From the NCBI RefSeq assembly GCF_000235625.1, contig NZ_AGTR01000015.1:62001-126000 (forward strand): a stretch of 64,000 nt of DNA, written 5' to 3'. The notes beneath the pieces were generated by a model. The model made no database searches. It was not told the origin of the DNA and saw only the letters and a program-made list of their open reading frames with translations. Position 1 is the stretch's first letter. Each line of letters starts with the position of its first letter. Positions 1 to 10,561 of the stretch are shown here, piece after piece. The DNA comes from Marinobacter manganoxydans MnI7-9 (lineage in GTDB: Bacteria; Pseudomonadota; Gammaproteobacteria; Pseudomonadales; Oleiphilaceae). The position numbers and the translations under genes were made by a program.

Positions 1-637
1 GATCAAGACTGACCAATGCATCCATATGCTCTTCAAGCCAGCCAAGAAAGCCCTGATCCCGGATCAGCCCATATTTGATAACTTCCGCCAGCCCCGCTGA
101 CACCTCTCTTGCGGGCAAAGTCTGTAGACTTGCCGTGTCTATCAACACCGCTTGCGGCTGATGGAAAGCCCCAACCATGTTCTTGCCAAGCGGGTGATTA
201 ATGCCAGTTTTGCCACCGACAGAAGAGTCGACCTGGGAAAGCAGCGTCGTTGGAATCTGGATGAACGGTACACCACGTTGATAACAGGCTGCTGCAAAAC
301 CAGCCATATCCCCGACCACACCTCCACCGAGGGCAACCAGAAGGGTTTTTCGGGTGTGGCGATGTTCAAGGAGACCGTCAAAGATGCTGTTAAGAGTCTG
401 CCAATCCTTGAACCTCTCGCCATCCGGAAGTACGACGGTATCAACCCGCTTCCCCGGAAAGCTGGCTTTCGCCCGCTCAAGATAGAGTGGTGCCACAGTC
501 TCATTGGTAACGATCATGACCTGCGCCCCGGAAACAAAAGCTGACAGATCCTGAGTGCCGAGAAGCCCCTCACCGATAAATATGGGGTAGCTGCGTTCAC
601 CGAGCTCTACCGAGAGCTCCCGATACCGATTAGACAT
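1..637 (-). CDS. aroB: 3-dehydroquinate synthase, N-terminal part (cut by window edge)
   Basis: AroB converts DAHP to 3-dehydroquinate, the second step of the shikimate pathway, in the cytoplasm. About 212 residues are visible and the gene continues past base 1. Reading from ATG at 637 (MSNRYREL), the NAD-binding loop [11 protein letters not shown] and the family stretch [20 protein letters not shown] are clear, followed by [13 protein letters not shown]. The start overlaps the end of aroK by 8 bases, so the two are probably co-transcribed and translationally coupled. The family is usually about 360 residues, so roughly 150 are missing at the C-terminus. Identification is secure; only the 3' end is unseen. 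Confidence 0.95.
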   Translation of the reverse strand, partial: MSNRYRELSVELGERSYPIFIGEGLLGTQDLSAFVSGAQVMIVTNETVAPLYLERAKASFPGKRVDTVVLPDGERFKDWQTLNSIFDGLLEHRHTRKTLLVALGGGVVGDMAGFAAACYQRGVPFIQIPTTLLSQVDSSVGGKTGINHPLGKNMVGAFHQPQAVLIDTASLQTLPAREVSAGLAEVIKYGLIRDQGFLGWLEEHMDALVSLD

Positions 638-1196
638 GGTTGCGACCTTCCTTACGTATCTGCCTTTTGTGACGCGGCGTTTTCGGGTTCAGCCGATTGA
701 CCAGCTGACGCACCACCAGCCGGGGACTCTTTCTGTCCGTGAACATGATGATGTCCGCGAGACCTGAATACAGCGGATCGCGGATTGAGAAAAGTTTCCG
801 CAAGACCGCCTCAGGGTCGTCGTTCTGTAGCAAAGGCCGATTGCGGTCCTTGCGTGTACGCTCTACCTGCTGCTCTATGGATGTTTTCAGATAGATGACC
901 GTTGCATCTCTCTTGAGAATCGGGTGGTTTTCCTGGCGCATCACAGCTCCGCCACCAGTAGCCAGCACGGTTCGGTCCTCGTGGGACAACTCGTCCAGCA
1001 TTGCTGTTTCCCGCAGACGGAAGCCGTCCTCCCCTTCAACATCAAATATCCACGGGATGTTGGCCCCGCACCGCTCTTCAATGATGCGATCAGAATCGAG
1101 GAAACGATAGCCGAGCTCTTTGGCGAGCATCCGGCCAATCGTGCTTTTCCCTGCTCCCATGGGGCCAACCAGGACAACGCGTTTCGGCAAAGACAT
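630..1196 (-). CDS. aroK: Shikimate kinase
   Basis: Cytoplasmic kinase that phosphorylates shikimate at the 3-hydroxyl using ATP. The 188-residue protein opens with a Walker A loop, GPMGAGKST (about residues 11-19). It then has the shikimate-binding DSDRIIEE stretch, the GGGAV glycine loop and the lid region RNRPLL, all typical of AroK. Length is normal, with a short basic C-terminal tail ([11 protein letters not shown]). The ATG at 1196 follows a GGAAG ribosome-binding site. It lies downstream of pilQ, as in pseudomonads, but a terminator separates them, so aroK-aroB should have their own promoter in 1197-1288. One weak candidate there is TTATGC/TATTCT with 17-base spacing on the minus strand. 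Confidence 0.96.
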   Translation of the reverse strand: MSLPKRVVLVGPMGAGKSTIGRMLAKELGYRFLDSDRIIEERCGANIPWIFDVEGEDGFRLRETAMLDELSHEDRTVLATGGGAVMRQENHPILKRDATVIYLKTSIEQQVERTRKDRNRPLLQNDDPEAVLRKLFSIRDPLYSGLADIIMFTDRKSPRLVVRQLVNRLNPKTPRHKRQIRKEGRNHV

Positions 1197-1288
1197 AACT
1201 TCCGCTCAGTTTTGTTCAGGCGGGTGAGAATATCACAGGGCCGGTGATTGCATAAGTTCGGGGCCCGTCCTGGACAAAATTCAGGCAC

Positions 1289-1316
1289 AAAAAAGCCGCC
1301 GGTTTTAAGCGGCGGC
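1289..1316 (-). terminator. Rho-independent terminator after pilQ
   Basis: Seven-base-pair GC stem GCCGCCG (1295-1301) / CGGCGGC (1310-1316) with an eight-base loop. On the minus strand it is followed directly by a run of six T (1289-1294). It lies 17 bases past the pilQ stop and separates the pil operon from aroK. Confidence 0.85.
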
Positions 1317-1332
1317 CTTTGAGCTAACCCGT

Positions 1333-3456
1333 TTAGCGCAGCAGATCGTTCTTGATGATCTTCGGTGTGATGAAGATCAGCAGTTCACTGCGCTCATCAA
1401 TGTGTTCGGTGCGCTTGAAGATACGGCCCAGGTAGGGAATATCTCCGAGGAACGGCGTTTTGGTGGTCTGGGTCGCAACTTGCGACTGGAAGATACCACC
1501 CAGCACCACCGTCTCACCGTTGCCAACCAGAACCTGGGTGGTTACCTGGTTGGTATTGATCGAAGGAATACCGGCGGTAACTTCACCACGGGAGTCCTGG
1601 TTGACCACCAGATCCATAATAATCTTGTCATCCGGGGTGATTTGCGGCGTCACCTCGAGAGAAAGCACGGCTTCCTTGAACGAAACCGCTGTCGCACCGC
1701 TGGAAGCAGCTTGCTGGTACGGAATTTCCTCACCAGACTTGATCGACGCCGTCTGACGATCGGCAGTCACAACCCGGGGCTGGGAAACCACTTCAGCTTG
1801 ACCATCACTCTCAAGGGCCGAGAGTTCAAGATCCACCAGGAAGTCGTCGCTGCCCCAACCGATTGCGAAGGAGGACGCTCCGTCACCACTCACTCCCAGA
1901 TCTACCGCAAGTGCGCCGGGGAAAGACGTCTGGAAAGATCCCGGAGTCGCGGCGGAATCACGGGCATCTTGCACGCCATCAAGACCACCGCCGACCGAAA
2001 AGATGTTGTCTCCGCTAATGTCATATGCTGCGCCACCCCAGCGAACACCAAGGTTCTCAGCTACGTTGGTCTGGGCACGCACAATCCGGGCCTCAATAGA
2101 GACCTGCCGTACCGGCACATCCCATGTAGAGACCAGGCGGCGGATTTCATCAAGCTTTTCTGCAGTCTCACGAACACTGATGGTGTTGGTGCGGACATCC
2201 GAGGAAACGAAACCGCGATCAGAGATCAGTTCTTCGTCCTCTTGAATCAACCCAACGATATCGGCTGCCTTTGCGTAATTTACCTGAATAATATCCAGGC
2301 GAACCGGTGCCAATTCGGCGATCTGCTTGTTGGTCTCGAGCTCCAGCTTCTCCCTAGCTGCAATTTCATCGGCAGGGGCTACCAGCAACACATTACCGAT
2401 CTGACGCTTATCAAGACCTTTGGTCTTCAGGATCAGATCAAGCGCCTGATCCCAGGGTACATTCTGAAGTCGCAGAGTGATGCTGCCACCTACGGTGTCA
2501 CTGGCCACCAGATTCAGTCCAGTGAAGTCGGCGATCAACTGGAGCACCGAGCGCACTTCGATATCCTGGAAATTCAGGGACAGCTTGTCGCCGGTATACG
2601 GGAACTTCTCTTCCCGGCGGGATTCCGCTTCTTCCTGACTCAGCTCCTCGACACTGACGGTAAACTGAGTGCCAGACTGGTAAGCGATGTAGTCGTAGTT
2701 GCCCTGGGGGCTGATCTCAACAACGGCATTGCCATCTTCCACAAAGGTGTCAATGCGAGTAACCGGCGTGGCGAAATCCGTCACGTCGAGCCGGCGCCGC
2801 AGATCTGCAGGCACCGCAATACCATTCATCGTAAGACGAATTTTGCCGGAACGCTCTGTCAGGTCGACTGGCGTGCTGGAGCTGCCAAGATCCACAAGCA
2901 CACGTCCTTCGCCGTCTTTGCCACGACGGAAATCGACGCCGGCAAGAGTATTAGATGGTGCCGCGTTGGTTGTTCCACTGCTCTGTGAAGAGGAGGTTGA
3001 GGCGCTGGCAACAACTCCCTCAGACTGCCCACCAATCGTCATGACCAGGGAGTTACCAGAACGAACTGTGTCATAGGGCACCAGCTCGACAAGGTTGAAA
3101 ATCAACCGTGTTCGATCCTTGGTTTCGACCACGGTCATGCTCTGGGCATTACCCGACCCCAGAGGCACGCTTCGGCTATCAAGACCACTGGTCGTATCCC
3201 GAAGATCCACCGCGATCCGAGCGGGGCGCTCAATGGTGTAACCGGAGGGTTCCGGTGGCGCCCCATCAAATTGCAGTGTCACCTCAAGCCGCTCGCCCGG
3301 TAGCGACGAAAACGACACGTCTTCCAGCGTGACCGCGTTGGCCAGGCCGGATAACAACCCAAAAGCAATCACGCTGACGTATACATTGAGTTTTCTGAAC
3401 ATCGCTAGCCTCGACCCTAAACTTTTTTGTACGTGCATGTTTCTTTCAACTTTCAT
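1333..3456 (-). CDS. pilQ: Type IV pilus secretin PilQ
   Basis: Outer-membrane secretin through which the type IV pilus leaves the cell. The 707 residues begin with a signal peptide (about 1-41, cleavage after ANA). Two AMIN-type peptidoglycan-binding regions follow (about 43-150 and 165-270), then the short secretin N domain beginning KLSLNFQDIEVRSVLQ (about 290-365), a NolW-like domain (about 385-455) and the membrane secretin domain to the end, with SGEEIPYQQ and VVLGGIF. The start at 3456 has a TAAGGAG site eight bases upstream; an internal ATG at residue 20 is an alternative. It is the last gene of pilMNOPQ, 11 bases after pilP, and is closed by a hairpin terminator. Confidence 0.96.
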   Translation of the reverse strand: MKVERNMHVQKSLGSRLAMFRKLNVYVSVIAFGLLSGLANAVTLEDVSFSSLPGERLEVTLQFDGAPPEPSGYTIERPARIAVDLRDTTSGLDSRSVPLGSGNAQSMTVVETKDRTRLIFNLVELVPYDTVRSGNSLVMTIGGQSEGVVASASTSSSQSSGTTNAAPSNTLAGVDFRRGKDGEGRVLVDLGSSSTPVDLTERSGKIRLTMNGIAVPADLRRRLDVTDFATPVTRIDTFVEDGNAVVEISPQGNYDYIAYQSGTQFTVSVEELSQEEAESRREEKFPYTGDKLSLNFQDIEVRSVLQLIADFTGLNLVASDTVGGSITLRLQNVPWDQALDLILKTKGLDKRQIGNVLLVAPADEIAAREKLELETNKQIAELAPVRLDIIQVNYAKAADIVGLIQEDEELISDRGFVSSDVRTNTISVRETAEKLDEIRRLVSTWDVPVRQVSIEARIVRAQTNVAENLGVRWGGAAYDISGDNIFSVGGGLDGVQDARDSAATPGSFQTSFPGALAVDLGVSGDGASSFAIGWGSDDFLVDLELSALESDGQAEVVSQPRVVTADRQTASIKSGEEIPYQQAASSGATAVSFKEAVLSLEVTPQITPDDKIIMDLVVNQDSRGEVTAGIPSINTNQVTTQVLVGNGETVVLGGIFQSQVATQTTKTPFLGDIPYLGRIFKRTEHIDERSELLIFITPKIIKNDLLR

Positions 3457-3467
3457 CCAGCCGCTCC

Positions 3468-4022
3468 TTAGCCTGCGCCCTCTTCCAGGGTCAGGGAGCG
3501 AGGACGCTCTACCCAGCCACCCCGGCCATTGGGAACGATTTCAATGAGCTCGATACGGGTTTCACTAACGCCCACAATGCGACCGTAGTTCTGCCCCATG
3601 TAATTTCCCGTGCGGACTCGATGGATCCCGCCGGTATCGTCTTCAATCAGAGCAAACAGATTACCCGATGCACCCTGAAGCGTGCCGACCATTTGAAGTG
3701 CTTTCAGGTCAAAATTCTCGAGAACCTCTCTGGGACGATCCAGATCCGGCTCCACATCACTGATCGGCTGTTCGTCCACCATAGTGAGCTGGACATCAAT
3801 CGGCGGCTCAAATGGCGCCCGACGATCTGCCGCTGAGTAACTGAAAGCTTCGTACGCCTTGAACTCCGGCAAGGGCTCAACATACCCTCTCGGTTTTGCC
3901 CGCGTCTCGGCCATGAACTGATCAAGATCTGAAAATCCGCTGCCCTGGGAGCATGCTGTCAGGAGAGACACCAGACACACACCCAGCCAGGCTTTTACCG
4001 CATGCTTTCCTGTCATGCTCAT
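3468..4022 (-). CDS. pilP: Type IV pilus lipoprotein PilP
   Basis: Inner-membrane lipoprotein that links the PilM-N-O platform to the PilQ secretin. A lipoprotein signal ends in the lipobox LLTAC with the acylated Cys at residue 24. A disordered linker follows, and then the C-terminal beta domain (about 105-175; VGTLQGASGNLFALIEDDTGGIHRV), which in the family contacts PilQ. Its 184 residues are normal. Its ATG overlaps the pilO stop by four bases (ATGA), which supports translational coupling inside the operon. Confidence 0.94.
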   Translation of the reverse strand: MSMTGKHAVKAWLGVCLVSLLTACSQGSGFSDLDQFMAETRAKPRGYVEPLPEFKAYEAFSYSAADRRAPFEPPIDVQLTMVDEQPISDVEPDLDRPREVLENFDLKALQMVGTLQGASGNLFALIEDDTGGIHRVRTGNYMGQNYGRIVGVSETRIELIEIVPNGRGGWVERPRSLTLEEGAG

Positions 4023-4630
4023 TCTCCAGCCCGGTAGCGGTAAGTACGAGCCAAAACCTGCATATCAAGCCGGTCCGCATCTCCGCCAGTTGGTTTTATC
4101 GTCAAGTCGTGTAGCGTTACGATCCGTGGAAGGCTGGCAACGCTGCTGACAAATGATGCCAGCTCATGGTAAGAACCGGACACCCGAATATTGATTGGCA
4201 GCTCGGAATAGAAGTCCCGACGCTGTTCCGGTTGCAGCTTCACTTCCTGAAGTGCCAAACCACTACCCAAAGCCGTATTCGTAATGTCTTCAAGCAATCC
4301 TGGCACTTCGGTCTCACTTGGCAGCTGTCTTACCAAGGCGCCAAAGGTTTCTTCCATTTCCGCCATCTGGGCCTTGAAAACCTCAAGGTTTGCAACCTGA
4401 TAGGCTTTCTCTTCATAAGTTTTCCGGAGTTCCTGCTCGGTGCGCTCTACACGCTCAAGTTGAGCATACTGATCCTTGATAAAGAACCAGTAACCACCTC
4501 CGGCAATCAGCCCGAAGATAATCAGAACTACGATGAACTTGATTGGAGCAGGCCAGATACCCGCGTTATTGACATCAAGGTCGTTGATATCAAATTCATT
4601 GAGACTTTTCAGAGAGTCCGCGAGGCTCAT
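4019..4630 (-). CDS. pilO: Type IV pilus inner-membrane protein PilO
   Basis: Bitopic inner-membrane protein of the pilus alignment complex that pairs with PilN. The 203 residues show a short cytoplasmic N-terminus, one transmembrane helix (about 31-50), a coiled coil rich in Glu/Arg/Gln (about 55-95) and a periplasmic ferredoxin-like domain. The stop of pilN and the ATG of pilO share one base (TAATG), which fixes the start. Identification rests on topology, length and position between pilN and pilP, plus the typical PAPIK motif just before the helix. Confidence 0.94.
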   Translation of the reverse strand: MSLADSLKSLNEFDINDLDVNNAGIWPAPIKFIVVLIIFGLIAGGGYWFFIKDQYAQLERVERTEQELRKTYEEKAYQVANLEVFKAQMAEMEETFGALVRQLPSETEVPGLLEDITNTALGSGLALQEVKLQPEQRRDFYSELPINIRVSGSYHELASFVSSVASLPRIVTLHDLTIKPTGGDADRLDMQVLARTYRYRAGE

Positions 4631-5192
4631 TACTTATCCTCCCCTTCGGGCTCGGGCGTTTTCTGTTTAACCGAGAGATTGAACTGGCTGTAACCGGCCC
4701 GGCGACTATCAGCTGCAGAGACATTCGAGAGGTTGGGATCCGTGAACCATTCGGAGTCCTCGAACTGGCGCATAAGCGTGGAAACCCGACTGTTAGACTC
4801 CGCCATCCCCACAATATCAACGCGCTCGCCGGTTCGCTTGAGATCGGTGTAGAACAAGCCATCGGGCAATGTCCGCACCAGTTCGTCGAAGACGCGCACG
4901 ATCACGGGTCGCTTGCCCTGGAGATCCTGAATAACCTGCATTCTGGCAAGGAGCTCATCCCGCTTGCGCTTGAGGTTTTCGATCTCCTTGATCTGCTGAT
5001 CCAGCTTTTTGGTGGCGGTCTCGATGTAGGCGTTGCGGGATTCCTGGTAGGCAATCCGGCTATCCATATCGGTTTTCCAGAGGAAGACCAGGCCGCCAGC
5101 AATGATCGCAGCGCCCAGAATCATGACCACAAACTGCTTCTGCTTCTCGGCACGAAGTTCCTCGCGCCACGGTCGAAGGTTAATCTTTGCCA

Positions 5193-5193
<1 letters not shown>
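4630..5193 (-). CDS. pilN: Type IV pilus assembly protein PilN
   Basis: Inner-membrane partner of PilO that holds cytoplasmic PilM through its short N-terminal peptide. That peptide is visible here as INLRPWREE (residues 4-12), the conserved PilM-binding motif of the family. One transmembrane helix (about 21-39), a charged coiled coil (about 45-85) and a periplasmic domain follow. The 187-residue length is typical. The ATG at 5193 shares a base with the pilM stop (TGATG), so translation is coupled. Confidence 0.94.
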
Positions 5194-6263
<1,070 letters not shown>

Positions 6264-6436
6264 CTATACCTGGTTAGATGCACCCGGTTACGTAACTTAT
6301 GTGTTTTTTATTTAAGAGAATTTCTTCACCATTCCGTCTACAATGCCTGTTCTTCTTTAATTGAGAACTTTTGCAGCGGTGAAGAGACTCTTCCATCCTA
6401 AAGCAATTTCTCAAATGATAGACCTATATCCAACAG

Positions 6437-8977
6437 TTGTCAGAAAAAATGTCTCATTTGTTGCGCACATCTCGCCTTCTTGCCTGGTTGTTTCTTACCG
6501 GACTAAGTGTCGCCGTTATCGTAACCTCAGGCTTCTATCTTTACCTTCGTCCTGGCCTTCCGCCGGTACATCAGCTTCTGGACATCAAGCTTCAGACGCC
6601 ATTACGGGTCTATAGCAAAGACAACAGATTAATAGCAGAATTCGGTGAAAAGAGAAGGACACCCATCACAATAGAACAGATCCCAACAATTCAGTTACAA
6701 GCCTTTATGGCGGCTGAAGACGCGCGCTTTTACGAGCACTTCGGGGTCGACATCAAAGGCCTGGCGCGGGCTGCCATCGAACTGATCTCCACCGGCGAGA
6801 TCCAGTCCGGGGGCAGTACCATCACAATGCAGGTTGCAAAAAATTACTTTTTGTCACGGGACAGAACCTTTATACGGAAGTTCAACGAGATACTTCTGGC
6901 TCTTCAGATTGAACGTGAACTGGACAAAAACCGAATTCTCGAGCTCTACCTGAACAAGATCTATCTCGGAAACCGTGCATACGGGATTGCTGCCGCCGCT
7001 CAGGTTTATTACAACAAACCGGTCTCGGAACTTTCCCTGGCACAGATGGCGATGCTGGCCGGCTTGCCCAAGGCGCCCTCGGCCTTTAATCCACTGGCCA
7101 ATCCCGACCGGGCGATGGTCCGCCGAAACTGGATCCTCGGACGCATGCAGGACCTGGGTTACATCACCCCGGATGCACGCGAGCTTGCGGTTTCTGCCCC
7201 CATCACTGCCAGCTATAACAGCACGGAGACAGAAGTCGACGCCGACTATGTTGCAGAAATGGCCCGATCCGAAATGGTTCGGCGGTTTGGTGAAGACGCC
7301 TATACCGACGGCTACACGGTTACCCTGACGGTTGACGGGCGGAAACAGCAGGTTGCCACTGAAGCCCTCAGGGACGGCCTAGAAGCTTATGATCGGCGGC
7401 ACGGCTTCCGTGGTGCCATCGGGCAGATCGACCAGGAAACACTGGCAACCAGCGAACTGTCCGACCTGATTCTGAATTACCCACGCGTGGAGTCACTGTT
7501 ACCTGCGATCGTCAAGGAAGTTAACGATGAAGCCGGCGAAGTCAGTGTTCACGTACGTCGCATTGGTCCAGCCATCATGCCTTTCGAGTCCATGACCTGG
7601 GCCAGGCGGTATAAAACCGAAAACCTCACCGGCCCAGAGCCGGAGAAACCTTCGGACGTAGTTTCCCGCGGCGATGTCGTCTATGTGCGCGCTCAAAACC
7701 CGGAAAAGACCACCCCGGAGAACGAGACCGACGATACCGAAACCCTGAACGACGAGACGGCGCGCCCCCAAACAGCGACCGTCACACTCGCACAGATTCC
7801 CAGGGCCGAGGGCGCCCTGATCTCACTCGAGGCCAAAACCGGTGCCATTGAGGCCCTGAGCGGGGGGTACAGCTTTGGCCAGAGCAAATACAACCGGGCA
7901 ACCCAGGCACGAAGACAGCCGGGCTCTACGTTCAAACCCTTCCTTTACCTGAGCGCTCTGGAAAGTGGCATGACACCTGCGACCATCTACAACGATGCGC
8001 CCATTGTGTTCGATGACTCCGAACTGGAGACCGCCTGGCGGCCCCAGAACTCCTCTGGACAGTTCTATGGCCCCACCCGTCTCCGGGAAGCGCTTTACCG
8101 ATCGCGCAACCTGGTTTCCATCCGGCTCCTGCGTGATCTGGGCATAGAGAATACTCTCAACTACCTGGCTAAGCTGGAAATTCCGACTGAAAACATGCCC
8201 GACGACCTGTCGCTTTCGCTCGGCAGCGGCCAGCTTACTCCCATGGAACTGGCCAGAGGCATGGCGGTGATCGCCAACGGCGGCTATGACGTTGAACCCT
8301 ACCTGATCGATACCATCAGCGACTTCAGGGGCGAAACCATCTACCAGGCTCCGAAAACCATTCTGTGCGATGAAAACTGCGACGAGCTTGCAGAACAAGC
8401 AACATCGGGCATGGAGGAAGGCGATGCAAGCGCGGACGAGGAGTCGTCGGAAACGGGCGACCAATCGCCAGACGTCCGCGTGATGCGCAGACTGGCAGAC
8501 GAACGTGCGGTTTTCATCCTGCACTCAATGATGCAGGACGTGATTCGCCGCGGCACCGGTCGCCGGGCACTGGCACTGGGCCGGGATGACATTGCCGGTA
8601 AAACCGGTACCACGAACGAGCAGAAAGACACCTGGTTCGCCGGCTTCAATCATGAAGTGGCCACAACCACCTGGGTAGGATTCGACCAACCGGCACCGCT
8701 TGGCAGACGTGAGTTCGGCGCCAGCACCGCGCTACCCATCTGGCTGGACTACATGGAAGTGGCCCTCGAAGGAGCACCCTCATCTCTTATGCCTCGCCCC
8801 AACGGCATCGTCAATATCCGGATCAACCCCGAAACCGGACAGCGGGCAAGGCCCGGTGAAGACGGCGTATTTGAGGTCTTCCGCGAAGAAGACGCGCCAC
8901 CGCCGCTGACATCAGAAACCGAGAACGATGGTAACGGCGGTTCCGAGGAAGACGACCTCTCACGAAGAATCTTCTGA
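6437..8977 (+). CDS. ponA: Penicillin-binding protein 1A (bifunctional peptidoglycan synthase)
   Basis: Class A PBP (also called mrcA) that polymerises and cross-links peptidoglycan at the periplasmic face of the inner membrane. It has an N-terminal anchor (about 10-32). The GT51 transglycosylase has EDARFYEHFGVD with its catalytic Glu near residue 94 and GGSTITMQVAKN. After an OB-like insert comes the transpeptidase: STFK (Ser near 496), SRN, and KTGTT near 720. Its 846 residues are normal. The coordinate given uses a TTG start; ATG at 6449, four codons on, is an equally good or better start, and neither has a strong ribosome-binding site. It is divergent from pilM, as in pseudomonads. Confidence 0.95.
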   Translation: MSEKMSHLLRTSRLLAWLFLTGLSVAVIVTSGFYLYLRPGLPPVHQLLDIKLQTPLRVYSKDNRLIAEFGEKRRTPITIEQIPTIQLQAFMAAEDARFYEHFGVDIKGLARAAIELISTGEIQSGGSTITMQVAKNYFLSRDRTFIRKFNEILLALQIERELDKNRILELYLNKIYLGNRAYGIAAAAQVYYNKPVSELSLAQMAMLAGLPKAPSAFNPLANPDRAMVRRNWILGRMQDLGYITPDARELAVSAPITASYNSTETEVDADYVAEMARSEMVRRFGEDAYTDGYTVTLTVDGRKQQVATEALRDGLEAYDRRHGFRGAIGQIDQETLATSELSDLILNYPRVESLLPAIVKEVNDEAGEVSVHVRRIGPAIMPFESMTWARRYKTENLTGPEPEKPSDVVSRGDVVYVRAQNPEKTTPENETDDTETLNDETARPQTATVTLAQIPRAEGALISLEAKTGAIEALSGGYSFGQSKYNRATQARRQPGSTFKPFLYLSALESGMTPATIYNDAPIVFDDSELETAWRPQNSSGQFYGPTRLREALYRSRNLVSIRLLRDLGIENTLNYLAKLEIPTENMPDDLSLSLGSGQLTPMELARGMAVIANGGYDVEPYLIDTISDFRGETIYQAPKTILCDENCDELAEQATSGMEEGDASADEESSETGDQSPDVRVMRRLADERAVFILHSMMQDVIRRGTGRRALALGRDDIAGKTGTTNEQKDTWFAGFNHEVATTTWVGFDQPAPLGRREFGASTALPIWLDYMEVALEGAPSSLMPRPNGIVNIRINPETGQRARPGEDGVFEVFREEDAPPPLTSETENDGNGGSEEDDLSRRIF

Positions 8978-8993
8978 CATTCTGAACAGGCAT

Positions 8994-9026
8994 AAAAAAA
9001 CCGGCGGGATCACCGCCGGTTTTTTT
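8994..9026. terminator. Bidirectional terminator between ponA and maeB
   Basis: Stem CCGGCGG (9001-9007) / CCGCCGG (9013-9019) with a five-base loop, flanked by seven A on the left (8994-9000) and seven T on the right (9020-9026). It therefore works as a canonical intrinsic terminator on both strands, ending the convergent genes ponA and maeB. Confidence 0.92.
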
Positions 9027-9044
9027 ATTACCCTGAACGACAGA

Positions 9045-10310
9045 TCAGATAATGTCGTCCATGGACTTGAGCGGGTAGTGCGCAGGGTATGCGTTACGGG
9101 CAACCCCGGAATCCACGGCAGCGCGGGCAACCGCCGCGGGCACCACTTCCAGCAAGCGGACGTCCATCGGCTTGGGAATGATGTACTCTTTCCCGAACTC
9201 GAAACTCTCCACACCGTATGCCTCGCAAATTTCCTGAGGCACAGGCTCCTTGGCCAGCTCACGGATTGCATTGACGGCCGCCACCTTCATTTCCTCATTG
9301 ATCGCGGTGGCACGAACGTCCAGCGCTCCACGGAAAATGAACGGGAAACCCAACACATTGTTAACCTGGTTCGGATAATCAGAGCGACCGGTGGCCATGA
9401 TCAGATCATCGCGGGTTGCCAGGGCAATTTCCGGGCTGATCTCCGGATCCGGGTTGGAGCAGGCGAAAACGATCGGCTTGGGAGCCATTTTCTTGAGCTG
9501 TTCAGCAGTCAGGAGATCCGGACCGGACAGCCCCAGGAATACGTCAGCACCATCAATCGCGTCGTCCAGAGTGCGCTTGTCCGTGTCGTTGGCGAACATT
9601 GCCTTGTACTGATTCAAATCATCACGACCAGAGTGGATCACACCCTTGCGGTCAAGCATGAAGATGTTCTCAGAACGAATACCGCAGCTGATCAGAATCT
9701 TCATGCAGGCAATGGCGGCAGCACCGGCACCCAGGCAGACCACCCTCGCCTCTTCAATCTTTTTGCCCTGCAGCTCGAGGGCATTGATCATGCCGGCTGC
9801 AGTTACGATGGCAGTACCATGCTGGTCATCGTGGAAGATGGGCACGTTGCACTTTTCGATCAGCGCGCGCTCAATTTCAAAGCACTCGGGCGCTTTGATG
9901 TCTTCCAGATTGATACCACCGAAGGTATCTGCAATACGCTCAACTGTTTCGATAAACGCCTGCGGGCTCTCGGAATTGACTTCAATATCGAAGACATCAA
10001 TTCCGGCAAAGCGCTTGAACAGTACGCCCTTGCCTTCCATAACCGGCTTGCTTGCCAGCGGACCCAGGTTACCCAGACCAAGAATCGCAGAACCATCAGA
10101 GATGACAGCCACCAGGTTGCCCTTGGCAGTGTACTTGTATGCGTTCTCCGGGTCCTTTGCGATCTCGCGGACCGGTTCGGCAACCCCGGGGCTATACGCC
10201 AGGGAAAGGTCGCGGGAGGTCTTGGTTGGCTTGGTGATTTCGACACTCAGCTTACCAGGCCGCGGCTTGGCGTGATATTCAAGGGCTGCTTCTTTCAGAT
10301 CTTGAGACAT
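9045..10310 (-). CDS. maeB: Malic enzyme, short form without phosphotransacetylase domain
   Basis: Oxidative decarboxylation of malate to pyruvate with reduction of NAD(P), in the cytoplasm. The catalytic core is evident: SLAYSPGVAEP, GNLGPLASKPVMEGKG, FHDDQHGTAIV and the Rossmann loop CLGAGAAAIA. It is about 421 residues, so it lacks the C-terminal PTA-like domain of the long MaeB of enterics. I took ATG at 10310 (MSQDLKEAALEYH), which matches how family members usually begin and has GGAACAG upstream; a GTG at 10331 would add seven residues. A well-placed promoter lies upstream. Cofactor preference cannot be read with certainty. Confidence 0.92.
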   Translation of the reverse strand: MSQDLKEAALEYHAKPRPGKLSVEITKPTKTSRDLSLAYSPGVAEPVREIAKDPENAYKYTAKGNLVAVISDGSAILGLGNLGPLASKPVMEGKGVLFKRFAGIDVFDIEVNSESPQAFIETVERIADTFGGINLEDIKAPECFEIERALIEKCNVPIFHDDQHGTAIVTAAGMINALELQGKKIEEARVVCLGAGAAAIACMKILISCGIRSENIFMLDRKGVIHSGRDDLNQYKAMFANDTDKRTLDDAIDGADVFLGLSGPDLLTAEQLKKMAPKPIVFACSNPDPEISPEIALATRDDLIMATGRSDYPNQVNNVLGFPFIFRGALDVRATAINEEMKVAAVNAIRELAKEPVPQEICEAYGVESFEFGKEYIIPKPMDVRLLEVVPAAVARAAVDSGVARNAYPAHYPLKSMDDII

Positions 10311-10411
10311 TGCCACTGTTCCGTTTGTCACGTTTAAAGGTAGTGAACCGCCGAAGCCAGAGAGCCTCAGATCAACTCCGAATCGAAGGCCCCTACTCGG
10401 CGGAGCGCGCC

Positions 10412-10440
10412 ATTATGGCCCGCCAGCCCGGAAACGACAA
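10412..10440 (-). promoter_or_regulatory. Candidate sigma-70 promoter of maeB
   Basis: On the minus strand a -35 TTGTCG (10440-10435) is followed, after exactly 17 bases, by a -10 CATAAT (10417-10412). This lies about 100 bases before the maeB start. The match is good by eye, but no transcript start is known. Confidence 0.55.
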
Positions 10441-10486
10441 GTGCCTCATGAACATTTTGTGAACAGTCAATAGGGCTAATTGCGTA

Positions 10487-10503
10487 TGTATCTTATAGAT
10501 ACA
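10487..10503. other. 17-base perfect palindrome, operator-like
   Basis: TGTATCT, spacer TAT, AGATACA: a perfect seven-base inverted repeat in the space between the rpmE terminator and the maeB promoter. It has no T-run and is too short for a terminator. Its form fits a binding site for a dimeric regulator, but I do not recognise which one. Confidence 0.5.
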
Positions 10504-10520
10504 CTCTGACAACCGAGCAC

Positions 10521-10544
10521 AAAAAAAACGCCCGAAGGCGCTTT
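10521..10544 (-). terminator. Terminator after rpmE
   Basis: On the minus strand, a short GC stem (GCGCC / GGCG) closed by a TTCG tetraloop is followed by eight T (10521-10528). It starts about 18 bases past the rpmE stop. Confidence 0.88.
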
Positions 10545-10561
10545 TCCCGAATCCAGCTCAA

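Noticed and set aside
1402-2988. Long open frame opposite pilQ (about 528 codons)
   Set aside because: It is the mirror of a strong pilQ coding frame, has no domain I recognise and no ribosome-binding site; long antisense frames are expected in GC-rich genes.
8928-10337. Long open frame opposite maeB (about 469 codons)
   Set aside because: Antisense shadow of malic enzyme; it also runs through the bidirectional terminator between ponA and maeB.
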